Shown here piece after piece: positions 1 to 7,491 of a DNA stretch of 37,536 nt. The position numbers and the translations under genes are program-made. Positions within the stretch are counted from its first letter, which is position 1. The number at the start of each line of letters is the position of its first letter. The notes below the pieces were generated by a model. It did no database searches. It saw only the letters and a program-made list of their open reading frames with translations, and was not told the DNA's origin. This stretch comes from Pelagibacteraceae bacterium AG-447-N18 (GTDB lineage Bacteria > Pseudomonadota > Alphaproteobacteria > Pelagibacterales > Pelagibacteraceae), in NCBI GenBank assembly GCA_003212275.1, contig QCQE01000012.1, forward strand, positions 1 to 37,536, in the 5' to 3' direction.

Positions 1-1251
1 GCTGCAATGGAGACAGAAATTAAACCAAAAGTTCTAAAAACTGTTCATAAATTAACTAAAGATTATAGTAAATTAATTAAATACCAAAAAGAAAAATTGG
101 ATTGTATTCTGACCTCAAAAATATTTTCTCCTGCAAAAGAAAAAAGTTATGAAAAAATTGTAAAAGATATTCTAGAAGATATCAAATCTCTCCAATTATC
201 CCCATCAGTTTTGGAAGGATTAGTTCAAAAGCATTATATAGAAAATAAAAAAATTATTTCGTTAGAGGGAAATCTTATGCGTTTAGCCATGGATCATAAA
301 ATTCCAAGAAATGAATTTTTGAAATTTTATGTAGGGAATGAAATTAATCCAAATCTTAAAAAATTTTTAGATACTAATTCAATATGGAAACAATTTTTTT
401 CTAAAAATAAAGATAAGTTTAAGGATATTCGTGAAAGATTAATTGAATTTAGCCATAAAATAGGAATGTCTGTAACAGATTTCAAAAAACTTGTAAGTAG
501 AGTTCAAAAGGGTGAAAAAGAGTCAAGAATAGCAAAAAAGGAGATGGTAGAAGCAAACTTAAGATTAGTTATCTCGATTGCCAAAAAATATACAAATAGA
601 GGATTGCAGTTTTTGGACTTAATTCAAGAGGGAAATATCGGACTGATGAAAGCAGTAGATAAATTTGAATATAGAAGAGGTTATAAGTTTTCCACATATG
701 CCACATGGTGGATTAGACAAGCAATCACAAGATCAATAGCTGACCAAGCTAGAACAATAAGAATTCCTGTCCATATGATTGAAACAATAAATAAAATTGT
801 TAGAACTCAAAGACTAATTTTAAGTGAATTTGGTAGAGAGGCAACCCCAGAGGAATTAGCAAAAAAACTAAGGATGCCATTAGATAAAGTTAGAAAAGTT
901 TTAAAAATTTCCAAAGAGCCAGTGTCTTTAGAAAAACCTGTTGGTGATGAGGAAGATAGTAGTTTGGGAGATTTTATAGAGGACACAAAAGCTTTAGCTC
1001 CTCTTGAACAAGCAATAAAATCAAATCTAGGAGAAGCTACTACTAAAATATTGTCAACCCTGACACCAAGAGAGGAAAGAGTTTTAAGAATGAGATTTGG
1101 AGTTGGTATGAATACTGATCATACATTAGAGGAAGTTGGTTTGCAGTTTTCTGTAACTAGAGAAAGAATTCGTCAGATAGAAGCAAAAGCGCTTAGAAAA
1201 TTAAAACATCCTAGTAGATCAAAACAATTAAAAAGTTTCTTAGAAAGTTAA
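1..1251 (+). CDS. rpoD: RNA polymerase primary sigma factor RpoD (sigma-70), 5' end outside window
   Basis: Housekeeping sigma factor that directs RNA polymerase to -35/-10 promoters. The frame is open from base 1, so the N-terminal part lies upstream of the window; the Met at base 7 is internal. The visible part begins in the poorly conserved segment after region 1. Region 2 starts near base 540, with the core-binding and -10 recognition stretch containing [13 protein letters not shown] and then RTIRIPVHM. Region 3 follows (about 790-960). Region 4 (about 1060-1245) includes [13 protein letters not shown] and the helix-turn-helix [20 protein letters not shown] that reads the -35 element. The intact group-1 signature and the C-terminal ending are typical of RpoD rather than an alternative sigma such as RpoH. 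Two tRNA genes follow on the same strand, the first only 10 bases after the stop, so read-through from rpoD into the tRNA is likely. Confidence 0.96.
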   Translation, partial: AAMETEIKPKVLKTVHKLTKDYSKLIKYQKEKLDCILTSKIFSPAKEKSYEKIVKDILEDIKSLQLSPSVLEGLVQKHYIENKKIISLEGNLMRLAMDHKIPRNEFLKFYVGNEINPNLKKFLDTNSIWKQFFSKNKDKFKDIRERLIEFSHKIGMSVTDFKKLVSRVQKGEKESRIAKKEMVEANLRLVISIAKKYTNRGLQFLDLIQEGNIGLMKAVDKFEYRRGYKFSTYATWWIRQAITRSIADQARTIRIPVHMIETINKIVRTQRLILSEFGREATPEELAKKLRMPLDKVRKVLKISKEPVSLEKPVGDEEDSSLGDFIEDTKALAPLEQAIKSNLGEATTKILSTLTPREERVLRMRFGVGMNTDHTLEEVGLQFSVTRERIRQIEAKALRKLKHPSRSKQLKSFLES

Positions 1252-1261
1252 GATTTATTTT

Positions 1262-1336
1262 GGGCCGTTAGCTCAATAGTAGAGTACTGCATTGACATTG
1301 CAGGGGTAGTTGGAGCGTAACCAACACGGCCCACCA
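1262..1336 (+). tRNA. tRNA-Val (anticodon GAC) with atypical D and T loops
   Basis: A full cloverleaf folds by eye. The acceptor stem is GGGCCGT (1262-1268) with ACGGCCC (1326-1332), then discriminator A and an encoded CCA. The D stem is GCTC/GAGT (1271-1274, 1282-1285). The anticodon stem is CTGCA/TGCAG with loop TTGACAT, giving anticodon GAC at 1294-1296, read as Val. The variable loop is GGGTA and the T stem GTTGG/CCAAC. All stems are complete, with one G-U pair in the D stem. The loops are odd: the D loop is only AATAGTA, and the T loop is AGCGTAA in place of the near-universal TTCRANY. The two other tRNAs in this window have normal TTCGAGT T loops. The gene lies 10 bases after rpoD and has no clear promoter of its own. 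Confidence 0.85.
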
Positions 1337-1392
1337 TTATTAGATTTGTTTATTGATTAAAATTATAAAACAAAGTAGAAAAGATTATCTTA

Positions 1393-1469
1393 GGGCCTGT
1401 AGCTCAGTTGGTTAGAGCAGTACACTCATAATGTATTGGTCCCAGGTTCGAGTCCTGGCGGGCCCACCA
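1393..1469 (+). tRNA. tRNA with CAU anticodon, probably tRNA-Ile2 (alternatively elongator tRNA-Met)
   Basis: Acceptor stem GGGCCTG/CGGGCCC, D arm with a normal AGTTGGTTA loop, anticodon loop CTCATAA (anticodon CAT) on stem GTACA/TGTAT, T arm CCAGG-TTCGAGT-CCTGG, and an encoded CCA at 1467-1469. It is not the initiator, whose acceptor and anticodon stems differ. Elongator Met and the lysidine-modified Ile2 both carry CAU. C4-G69 and C5-G68 in the acceptor stem and the non-Watson-Crick G27-U43 pair are, from what is known of E. coli TilS specificity, marks of Ile2. I therefore favour Ile2, which would read AUA after lysidine modification; this is inference. The gene ends 9 bases before the convergent mlaC. 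Confidence 0.85.
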
Positions 1470-1478
1470 AAATATTTA

Positions 1479-2069
1479 TTAATTTTTTGAAAATTCTTCT
1501 AATGTTTTAAATAATGCATTTATATCATTATCGTTTGAGTTCAAAATAGATGCAAACTCTTCTTTTTGAGTTCTAGCTAAGCTTAAACCCTCAATAATTA
1601 AATCTCTAATCAAGGGATTTTCCGGATTTTTAGTGTAAACTCTCCAATCGATTTTGACCTCAGGTCTTTCAGAAGTACCTTTTAAAAGACTATTTACAAT
1701 TGTATAATTTTCACTAAGAACGTCTTTTGCTAAAACATCGATTTCTGGATTTGTATACTCAGATAACCTACTAGAGAAGCTTTTAAGAAAATATTCTCTA
1801 AATAATTTTGAGTATCTTTTTTTTTGGTCACTATCTAGATTTTTTCTTATAGATCCAAGAGTATAGAAACCGATACCTCTAATATCAACTGTCTCCTCAG
1901 CAATTATTTTAAGTTTGTCAATCTTTTCATTTTTTGACAAATTTTCAGAAAGTATTTTTGATGCTCTGTTTACAGTTGATTGTACAAATATATCAGCCTC
2001 AATTGAGAAGGAGTTGCTTAATGTTGAAAAGTAAAAAAAAATTACTAAAATAATTTTTTTTTTGTTCAT
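1479..2069 (-). CDS. mlaC: MlaC-type periplasmic phospholipid shuttle protein
   Basis: A 196-residue protein of the Ttg2/MlaC family. Known members carry phospholipid across the periplasm between the outer-membrane MlaA complex and the inner-membrane MlaFEDB ABC transporter. Residues 1 to about 22 form a signal peptide (MNKKK followed by a hydrophobic stretch). The mature part has the family pattern: an N-terminal helix pair, the ETVDIRGIGFYTLG segment, the LF.EYF motif near residue 88, and a C-terminal half with the VKIDWRVY strand and the IRDLIIEGLSLARTQKEEF helix. The length is usual for the family. It lies 11 bases downstream of mlaA on the same strand, so the pair is probably one transcript. 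The ABC components are not in this window. Confidence 0.85.
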   Translation of the reverse strand: MNKKKIILVIFFYFSTLSNSFSIEADIFVQSTVNRASKILSENLSKNEKIDKLKIIAEETVDIRGIGFYTLGSIRKNLDSDQKKRYSKLFREYFLKSFSSRLSEYTNPEIDVLAKDVLSENYTIVNSLLKGTSERPEVKIDWRVYTKNPENPLIRDLIIEGLSLARTQKEEFASILNSNDNDINALFKTLEEFSKN

Positions 2070-2080
2070 AAATCTAATTT

Positions 2081-2863
2081 TTATTGGCTTATCTCTTCCC
2101 AGTCACTATCATCTTGTGTATTTACTATTTTTCTTGAGTTGAGAATTTTTTGTTGTCGATCTTGTAAGTATAAACTTTTAACTGACGCATAAAAGTCTAG
2201 TGAATTGTTTTCTAAGTTTTCAATTGAGTCATAATTTTTTGCTCTAAAATCAACTCCAGATGCACCTTTTGAATAATAAAAATCTGAATTTTCAAAATAT
2301 TTAGTGTCTTCATTAACAGTTATATTGTACCAAGGATCTCCACCCAGGTAATTAAATGTTGAAGCGATTGTATCTCTAACTGTACTGGGACCAAGAACTG
2401 GCAACACTAAATAACATCCTGGACCAATTCCTGCTTTTGCTAGAGATTGCCCATAGTCCTCTTTTTCATAATTTGTCAATCCTAGATACTGCGCAACATC
2501 AAAAATTCCTAGAATACCCAATGTTGTATTTATAAAAAATCTTCCAGTGTTAATTCCAGCTTGTTTGTAATCTCCTTGCAGAACATTGTTTGGTATTGTT
2601 AATAAATGGGAAATATTTTCTAAAGAGTTACTAACTCCGGTTTTAGCTGGCGAAGGTAGTTTTCGATATAATGATGCAACAGGTTTGAAAATCACCCCAT
2701 CTAAAGTCTGATTAAATGCAAAAGTCACTCTATTAATTTTTTCAAAGCAATCCTTTACTTCCGTAGGTTCATTTTTTTTTAATATTAAATCTCCATCAGA
2801 TCCAGCGTTAACATTTAGAGTTAGCGCAAGGGTTGTAAATACAATAATTAAGAATTTTTTCAT
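2081..2863 (-). CDS. mlaA: MlaA/VacJ-family outer-membrane lipid-asymmetry protein
   Basis: A VacJ/MlaA-type protein; known members sit in the outer membrane and remove mislocalised phospholipid from the outer leaflet. I chose the start at 2863 (260 residues) because MKKFLIIVF begins a good signal peptide, while the longer frame to 2893 adds ten unremarkable residues. Family features are the N-terminal FEKINRVTFAFNQTLD segment, NTTLGILGIFDVA, the YGQSLAKAGIGPGCYLVLPVLGPSTVRD block, and a C-terminal tail with RQQKILNSR. The signal peptide appears to end at VNA/GS and shows no lipobox cysteine, so this copy may not be a lipoprotein, unlike E. coli VacJ. It forms a two-gene unit with mlaC and is divergent from the amidase gene. 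Confidence 0.85.
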   Translation of the reverse strand: MKKFLIIVFTTLALTLNVNAGSDGDLILKKNEPTEVKDCFEKINRVTFAFNQTLDGVIFKPVASLYRKLPSPAKTGVSNSLENISHLLTIPNNVLQGDYKQAGINTGRFFINTTLGILGIFDVAQYLGLTNYEKEDYGQSLAKAGIGPGCYLVLPVLGPSTVRDTIASTFNYLGGDPWYNITVNEDTKYFENSDFYYSKGASGVDFRAKNYDSIENLENNSLDFYASVKSLYLQDRQQKILNSRKIVNTQDDSDWEEISQ

Positions 2864-2936
2864 CACTGATACATTTATAATATATTGGATCATAAAGTAA
2901 ATTAAGTATTAATTAAATATTAAAATGTATCGAAAA

Positions 2937-2941
2937 AAAGG
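2937..2941 (+). promoter_or_regulatory. Shine-Dalgarno site that decides the amidase start
   Basis: AAAGG lies 7 bases before the ATG at 2949. No such site precedes the ATG at 2925, so the shorter start is preferred. Confidence 0.45.
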
Positions 2942-2948
2942 CTTAAAA

Positions 2949-3665
2949 ATGACCACAAGTTATTCCCCGAATTTTAGCTTACCCAAAAGGGCAAGAAACA
3001 CAATTAAATTTATTATAATTCATTACACAGGCATGAAAAAAGAATCTGCAGCGATTGAAAGACTGCAAGACCCAAAATCAAAAGTTAGCTCGCATTATTT
3101 GATTAAAAGGAATGGTCAAATAATAAATTTAGTTCCAGATCTTTTTGAAGCTTGGCATGCTGGAGTCTCAAGCTGGAAACACTTTAAATCTCTTAACAAA
3201 AATTCAATAGGTATTGAAATAACAAATCCTGGCCATCAACATGGTTATAAAAAATTTTCAAAAAAGCAAATATTTTCACTTATAAAATTACTTAAAATTT
3301 TAGTAAAAAAATATAAAATTAAAAAAAACTATGTTCTTGGTCATTCAGACATATCTCCTGGAAGAAAAAAAGATCCAGGTGAAAAATTTCCATGGAAAAT
3401 GTTGGCCAAAAACAAATTAAGTTTTTGGCATAATCTTGATCAAAAAAAGATTAAAAAGTTAAGAGAAAAAAATCTTATTAATAGAATTGATGAAAATTCA
3501 TTTTTAAAAAATTTGTATAAAATTGGTTATAATGATGTGAAAAAATTCAACCCTCAAAAAAACATTAAGTATCTTACACTAGCTTTTCAAAGGCGTTTTA
3601 GACAAAGTCTTGTTGATGGCAAGATTGATAAAGAGTGCCTATTTATTAGTAAAAATCTTTTTTAA
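2949..3665 (+). CDS. AmpD/AmiD-type N-acetylmuramoyl-L-alanine amidase with C-terminal peptidoglycan-binding-like domain
   Basis: A zinc amidase of the amidase_2 family, cutting the bond between N-acetylmuramic acid and L-alanine in wall fragments. Numbering from the 2949 start (238 residues), the likely zinc ligands are His25 (in FIIIHYTG), His132 (GHSDISPG) and Asp142 (KKDPGEKFPW). Glu90 in SIGIEITNPG is the likely assisting residue. Residues from about 165 to 235 resemble the small C-terminal domain of AmiD-like enzymes, with GYNDVK and the FQRRFRQSLVDGKID motif. There is no signal peptide from either possible start, which suggests a cytoplasmic role in wall recycling, as for AmpD. The gene is divergent from mlaA and sits 48 bases before the RNase P RNA. 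Confidence 0.88.
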   Translation: MTTSYSPNFSLPKRARNTIKFIIIHYTGMKKESAAIERLQDPKSKVSSHYLIKRNGQIINLVPDLFEAWHAGVSSWKHFKSLNKNSIGIEITNPGHQHGYKKFSKKQIFSLIKLLKILVKKYKIKKNYVLGHSDISPGRKKDPGEKFPWKMLAKNKLSFWHNLDQKKIKKLREKNLINRIDENSFLKNLYKIGYNDVKKFNPQKNIKYLTLAFQRRFRQSLVDGKIDKECLFISKNLF

Positions 3666-3679
3666 CAATAAAATTTAGC

Positions 3680-3707
3680 TTGAAATATCAAATTTTAGCA
3701 ATAAATT
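3680..3707 (+). promoter_or_regulatory. Candidate sigma-70 promoter of the RNase P RNA gene
   Basis: TTGAAA (3680-3685) and TAAATT (3702-3707) are 16 bases apart. Starting 7 bases after the -10 gives base 3714, the first base of the P1 helix. The -10 matches the consensus at only 4 of 6 positions, but the fit to the RNA end is good. Confidence 0.45.
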
Positions 3708-3713
3708 GAAGAT

Positions 3714-4066
3714 GCCAGATGAACGACTTATCGCTTTAAAATTTTGAAGAGGAAAGTCCGGACTCTACAAAGATGCAGTGCCAGGTAATACCTGGCAGGG
3801 GCAACCCTAGGGATAGTGCCACAGAAAATATACCGCCTTAACAAGGCAAGGGTGAAAAGGTGTGGTAAGAGCACACCGGTTCTATTGGTAACAATGAACG
3901 CTGGAAAACCCCACTGGGAGCAAGACTAAGTAGAGATGACATTGTTGAAAAACTAAAAGCTATCTTTGGCTCGTCATCAGGGTTAGTTGCTTGAGCTTAA
4001 GAGTGATCTTGAGCCTAGACAAATGATAAGTTTAAATGACAGAACCCGGCTTATAGTTCATCTGGC
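3714..4066 (+). ncRNA. rnpB: RNase P RNA (catalytic RNA of tRNA 5' processing), bacterial type A
   Basis: RNase P RNA is the ribozyme that removes the 5' leader of pre-tRNAs, together with the RnpA protein. The ends are set by the P1 helix, where GCCAGATGAAC (3714-3724) pairs with GTTCATCTGGC (4056-4066). Conserved core elements appear in order: GAGGAAAGTCCGGACTC near 3750, GGGCAACCC, ACAGAAAATATACCGCC, GGTAAGAGCACACCGG, AACAATGAACGCTGGAAAACCCC, and near the end GACAGAACCCGGCTTAT, which holds the CCA-pairing loop region. The length of about 353 bases is usual for alphaproteobacteria. It lies directly before mraZ, a neighbourhood I recall from other alphaproteobacteria. P1 is followed by only four Ts, so the terminator is unclear. 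Confidence 0.95.
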
Positions 4067-4151
4067 TTTTCATTAAAATAAATATCTATTAAATGTTCAC
4101 GTTTTGATTCATTCGCGCCTAATCAGTATTTTCAATCATAAATAGTATTTG

Positions 4152-4178
4152 TTGACTCATTTCAAAAAAACCCATAAT
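4152..4178 (+). promoter_or_regulatory. Candidate sigma-70 promoter of the mraZ-ftsZ cluster
   Basis: TTGACT (4152-4157) is a 5/6 match to -35. CATAAT (4173-4178) is a 5/6 match to -10 at a short 15-base spacing; TAATAT (4175-4180) at 17 bases is the alternative. The MraZ repeats at 4170-4194 overlap the -10 and likely start site, which suits repression. Confidence 0.5.
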
Positions 4179-4194
4179 ATCCCATAAATTCCCA
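4170..4194 (-). promoter_or_regulatory. MraZ operator: three TGGGN boxes at 10-base spacing
   Basis: On the minus strand, boxes TGGGA (4190-4194), TGGGA (4180-4184) and TGGGT (4170-4174) are separated by exactly 5 bases each. This matches the known MraZ-binding pattern of TGGGN direct repeats with 5-base spacers just upstream of mraZ. It sits 30 bases before the mraZ start and overlaps the predicted promoter, so MraZ probably represses its own operon here. Confidence 0.8.
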
Positions 4195-4223
4195 AATAAG
4201 GGATTTATAGGACTTTATGGTTT

Positions 4224-4679
4224 ATGTTTTTATCGACTTACGAAAACAAATTGGACAAAAAAGGAAGGGTGTCAGTGCCTGCAAGTTATAGATCATATTT
4301 GTCTAACTTAGGTTATAACGGTGTAATTTGTTATCCATCATTTAATAATCAATCAATAGAGGCATGGCCCCAAGACAGAGTAGAAAAAATTTCAAATTCT
4401 ATAGACTCTTTAAATCCTTTTGAAGAAAAAAGAGATTTTTTTGCAACTTCAATTTTATCTGAAAGCACAAATTTACAATTTGACAGCGAGGGAAGAATTT
4501 CACTTACCTCAAAATTATTAAAACATGCAAAAATCAAAAATAGCATGGTCTTTGTTGGTCAGGGTAAAACATTCCAAATTTGGGAACCAACAATATTTGA
4601 AAAATTTAAGGTTAATGCCAGAAAAAAAGCTAATTTAAATCGAGCCAGCCTTAAATGGGAGCATCAACTTAACAAATAA
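4224..4679 (+). CDS. mraZ: Transcriptional regulator MraZ
   Basis: A 151-residue DNA-binding protein with two SpoVT/AbrB-like half-domains, the first around [13 protein letters not shown] (residues 11-23) and the second around [16 protein letters not shown] (about 90-105), followed by [14 protein letters not shown]. Known MraZ proteins form rings that bind repeated TGGGN boxes upstream of their own gene and control the division/cell-wall cluster. Three such boxes lie at 4170-4194. The ATG at 4224 gives the canonical start [11 protein letters not shown]; no Shine-Dalgarno site is evident. Downstream, ftsZ begins after 14 bases, where rsmH would be expected. Confidence 0.95.
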   Translation: MFLSTYENKLDKKGRVSVPASYRSYLSNLGYNGVICYPSFNNQSIEAWPQDRVEKISNSIDSLNPFEEKRDFFATSILSESTNLQFDSEGRISLTSKLLKHAKIKNSMVFVGQGKTFQIWEPTIFEKFKVNARKKANLNRASLKWEHQLNK

Positions 4680-4693
4680 CGGGGGATAATAAA

Positions 4694-6157
4694 ATGACAA
4701 TTAACTTTAAAGTACCAGAAATTAAAGAACTTAAACCAAGAATATTAGTTCTTGGTGTAGGAGGTGCTGGTGGGAATGCAATAAATGAAATGATAGATTC
4801 AGGTGTTGACGGTGTTGAGTTTGTAGCTGTAAATACTGATGCTCAGGATTTAAAGACCAGCAAATCAAAAACAAGAATTCAAATTGGACTAAACTTAACC
4901 AAAGGTTTAGGTGCTGGCGCAAAACATGAAATAGGTCAAGCAGCAGCAGGTGAATCTTTGAATGACATTGTTGATATTCTAAAAGGTGCAAACATGGTTT
5001 TTATAACCGCTGGAATGGGTGGAGGAACTGGTACGGGTGCTGCACACGTGATTGCAAGAGCTGCCAAAGAATTAAACATTTTAACGGTTGGTGTTGTAAC
5101 ATTACCATTTTTATATGAAGCACCATCAAGAATGAGAAGAGCACAACAAGGATTAGATGAACTAAGAAAACATGTTGATACTATAATTGTGATACCAAAT
5201 CAAAATTTATTTAAAATTGCTAATGAGCAAACGACTTATAAAGAGTCATTCCAATTATCTAATAGTATTTTAAGACATGGAGTTCAAAGTGTAACTGATC
5301 TTATGGTTAAAGATGGATTAGTAAATTTAGATTTCGCAGATGTAGAGACAGTCATGTCTTCAATGGGTAAAGCGATGATGGGAACAGGAGAAGCTGAAGG
5401 TGAAAATAGAGCTGAGAAAGCAACAGAAATAGCTTTGAATAATCCACTTATTGATGACTATTCTCTAAAAGGTGCTAAAGGATTGTTGATAAACATTACA
5501 GGTGGGGAAGATCTAAAACTTTTTGAGGTAGATGAAATTGTAAATAAGATAAGATCAGAAGTTGATCCAGAAGCTGAAATAATAAATGGTTCAATTATTG
5601 ATCCAGCTTTAGATGGAAAAATTCGAGTATCAATAGTTGCAACTGCATTAGATGGTCAACAATCCGACTCTAAATCTGTTATCAATATGGTTCATAGAAT
5701 TCAAAATAGAAATCCAGGATATTCAGATTTTACAACAAGCAATGGTGTTACTTCATTTAACTTTTCAAATGCAAGTTCTAATCCAGTGTCTGATGGTGCA
5801 AATGCTCTAAAGTTAGAAAATGAAGTTGTATCAGAAAATATTAATAATAGTGAGAGTGTTGATGAGGTAAATCATCAGTATCACGAAGAATTGTTAAAAA
5901 ATCAAGAAGCTGAAAATATTGTAGAAAACATTTCAGAGGACAATGATACTTCTTTTTCACAAGAAGCATTGAGCTCGTCTAATACTGAAGAATCTTCAAA
6001 TGATTTAAAGGAATTTGGTGTGGATACAGATGAACCAGATCTATTTAATACAGAAAATCAAGCTTCAACATCTGAAGATTTGCTTGGATCATCAGATGAA
6101 GATCAAGAAGAGGATGATTTAGAAATACCTGCATTTTTACGAAGGCAAAAAAATTAA
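4694..6157 (+). CDS. ftsZ: Cell division GTPase FtsZ, relocated to second place in the dcw cluster
   Basis: Tubulin-like GTPase that polymerises into the division ring. The GTP-binding signature GGGTGTGA is at residues 109-116, within [13 protein letters not shown]. The T7 catalytic loop is NLDFAD (211-216), completing the GTPase site between subunits. The globular part ends near residue 320. It is followed by a long acidic Glu/Asp/Ser/Asn-rich linker and the conserved C-terminal peptide [10 protein letters not shown] (475-484), which normally binds FtsA and other tethers. The length of 487 is normal for alphaproteobacteria. A strong Shine-Dalgarno site, GGGGGA (4681-4686), sits 7 bases before the ATG, suggesting high expression. 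The position is odd: ftsZ usually follows ftsA near the end of the cluster, whereas here it is between mraZ and rsmH. Confidence 0.98.
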   Translation: MTINFKVPEIKELKPRILVLGVGGAGGNAINEMIDSGVDGVEFVAVNTDAQDLKTSKSKTRIQIGLNLTKGLGAGAKHEIGQAAAGESLNDIVDILKGANMVFITAGMGGGTGTGAAHVIARAAKELNILTVGVVTLPFLYEAPSRMRRAQQGLDELRKHVDTIIVIPNQNLFKIANEQTTYKESFQLSNSILRHGVQSVTDLMVKDGLVNLDFADVETVMSSMGKAMMGTGEAEGENRAEKATEIALNNPLIDDYSLKGAKGLLINITGGEDLKLFEVDEIVNKIRSEVDPEAEIINGSIIDPALDGKIRVSIVATALDGQQSDSKSVINMVHRIQNRNPGYSDFTTSNGVTSFNFSNASSNPVSDGANALKLENEVVSENINNSESVDEVNHQYHEELLKNQEAENIVENISEDNDTSFSQEALSSSNTEESSNDLKEFGVDTDEPDLFNTENQASTSEDLLGSSDEDQEEDDLEIPAFLRRQKN

Positions 6158-6177
6158 TGGTCTTCGAAAAAATAAAT

Positions 6178-6182
6178 GGAAG
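6178..6182 (+). promoter_or_regulatory. Shine-Dalgarno site that favours the 6188 start of rsmH
   Basis: GGAAG with a 5-base spacer precedes the ATG at 6188. The in-frame ATG at 6176 has no comparable site. Confidence 0.45.
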
Positions 6183-6187
6183 CCACC

Positions 6188-7186
6188 ATGGTATCGGATG
6201 CTCCAAAACATTATCCGGTATTGCTTAATGAAATAATTAGCATTATTACCCCTCAACATGGTGGCACATTTATTGATTGTACTTTTGGTCAAGGTGGTTA
6301 CACCAAAAAAATTCTAAGTTATAAAGATACGCAGGTAATTGCAATTGATAGAGATATAGAAAGTAAAAAAATTGCGGATAAAATTTCTGAAAAGTTCCCA
6401 AACAGATTTATTTTCAAACATAAAAAGTTTAGTCAGTTAGACAACCTCAAACTTAAAAATGAAAAAATCAGAGGGATACTCTTAGATTTAGGTTATTCTT
6501 TTACTCAAATCAAAGATCCAAAAAAAGGTTTATCATTTAATTCTGTTGGAGATCTAAATATGCAGATGGGTTTAAATAATTTTTCCGCAAGTGATGCAAT
6601 AAATAATCTGGATGTTCATGAACTAGAGAAAATTTTTAAATTTTTTGGTGAAGAACTTGAGGCCAAAAGAATTGCATTTAATATTGTCAAAGAAAGAAAG
6701 ACAAAAAAAATTGATACAAAAAAATTAGTCGAAGTGGTAGAAAAATCAAAAAAAAGAAAAAGTTTTAAGACAAACAACTCAACAAAAACTTTTCAAGCTC
6801 TTAGAATTTTTGTCAATAAAGAAATTAGTGAATTAATATATGGTTTAATTGCAGCTACAAAAGTATTAAAAAAAAATGGTATATTGGCAGTTGTAACTTT
6901 CCATTCACTAGAGGATAAAATTGTAAAATATTTTTTTAAAAGTTTATCTGAAAAAAAAAGTATATCCCGGTATATGCCAAATATAAATCAACCTGAAACA
7001 TTATTTAGTATGGTTGAAAAAAAACCAATAACACCGTCAGCTAAAGAATTAAGAGAAAATACTCCGTCAAGATCAGCAAAACTCAGATATGTAATAAAGA
7101 AAAATGATTTTTATAATTTTGAGACAGATATAGTTAAAAAATTTAAAACACTTTTAGATATTGAGAATTTTGGTGAAAAATTATGA
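6188..7186 (+). CDS. rsmH: 16S rRNA m4C1402 methyltransferase RsmH (MraW)
   Basis: SAM-dependent methyltransferase that N4-methylates C1402 of 16S rRNA in the ribosomal P site. The N-terminal [10 protein letters not shown] is the classic family start, followed by SAM motif I ([18 protein letters not shown]), [18 protein letters not shown], the family block [13 protein letters not shown], and the C-terminal [15 protein letters not shown] plus SAKLRYV. I chose ATG 6188 (332 residues) on its Shine-Dalgarno site; ATG 6176 would add four residues. It lies 30 bases after ftsZ and overlaps ftsL by four bases (ATGA), pointing to translational coupling. In most genomes rsmH follows mraZ directly. Confidence 0.95.
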   Translation: MVSDAPKHYPVLLNEIISIITPQHGGTFIDCTFGQGGYTKKILSYKDTQVIAIDRDIESKKIADKISEKFPNRFIFKHKKFSQLDNLKLKNEKIRGILLDLGYSFTQIKDPKKGLSFNSVGDLNMQMGLNNFSASDAINNLDVHELEKIFKFFGEELEAKRIAFNIVKERKTKKIDTKKLVEVVEKSKKRKSFKTNNSTKTFQALRIFVNKEISELIYGLIAATKVLKKNGILAVVTFHSLEDKIVKYFFKSLSEKKSISRYMPNINQPETLFSMVEKKPITPSAKELRENTPSRSAKLRYVIKKNDFYNFETDIVKKFKTLLDIENFGEKL

Positions 7187-7491
7187 AAAAATTTTTTGTT
7201 ACACTCTTTGTATTTTCTTTAATTTTCTCAACCGCAATAGTTAAAAATTCAACAAAAAGGATTGATGATGAAATATTTGTCTTAAAAGAAAACATCAGAG
7301 ATTTAAAAAAAAATTTTGAAAATACTAGATTGGAATTTGATTATTTGAGTTCTACTGAAAAATTACTTGAGTTTCAAAATCTTTACTTTGACAATGAATT
7401 AATAAAATTTGATATCCAGGAAATTCAAACAATTACTAGAAAAAATAATGAAATCGAAATAGGTCAATTAAGTTTTAATAAAAATGAGTAA
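7183..7491 (+). CDS. ftsL: Cell division protein FtsL
   Basis: Small bitopic division protein of 102 residues. It has one membrane segment right at the N-terminus (about residues 3-20, [17 protein letters not shown]), then a coiled-coil periplasmic part with heptad-like Leu/Ile spacing from about 28 to 75. FtsL works with FtsB and FtsQ to activate the FtsWI synthase. Sequence similarity is weak, as is usual for FtsL; the call rests on size, topology and position between rsmH and ftsI. It overlaps rsmH by 4 bases and ftsI by 8. Confidence 0.82.
   Translation: MKKFFVTLFVFSLIFSTAIVKNSTKRIDDEIFVLKENIRDLKKNFENTRLEFDYLSSTEKLLEFQNLYFDNELIKFDIQEIQTITRKNNEIEIGQLSFNKNE

Noticed and set aside
1262-1336. 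The tRNA-Val gene as a pseudogene or sequencing error
   Set aside because: All stems are complete, CCA is encoded, and the two loop changes match each other. Random decay would be expected to hit stems as well. It remains to be compared with relatives.
4056-4075. Rho-independent terminator after the RNase P RNA
   Set aside because: The only hairpin is the P1 helix of the RNA itself and it is followed by only four Ts, so the signal is too weak to list.
4731-4991. An 86-codon open frame on the minus strand inside ftsZ
   Set aside because: It lies wholly within the most conserved part of ftsZ and has a low-complexity His/Leu/Gln composition, as expected for an antisense shadow.
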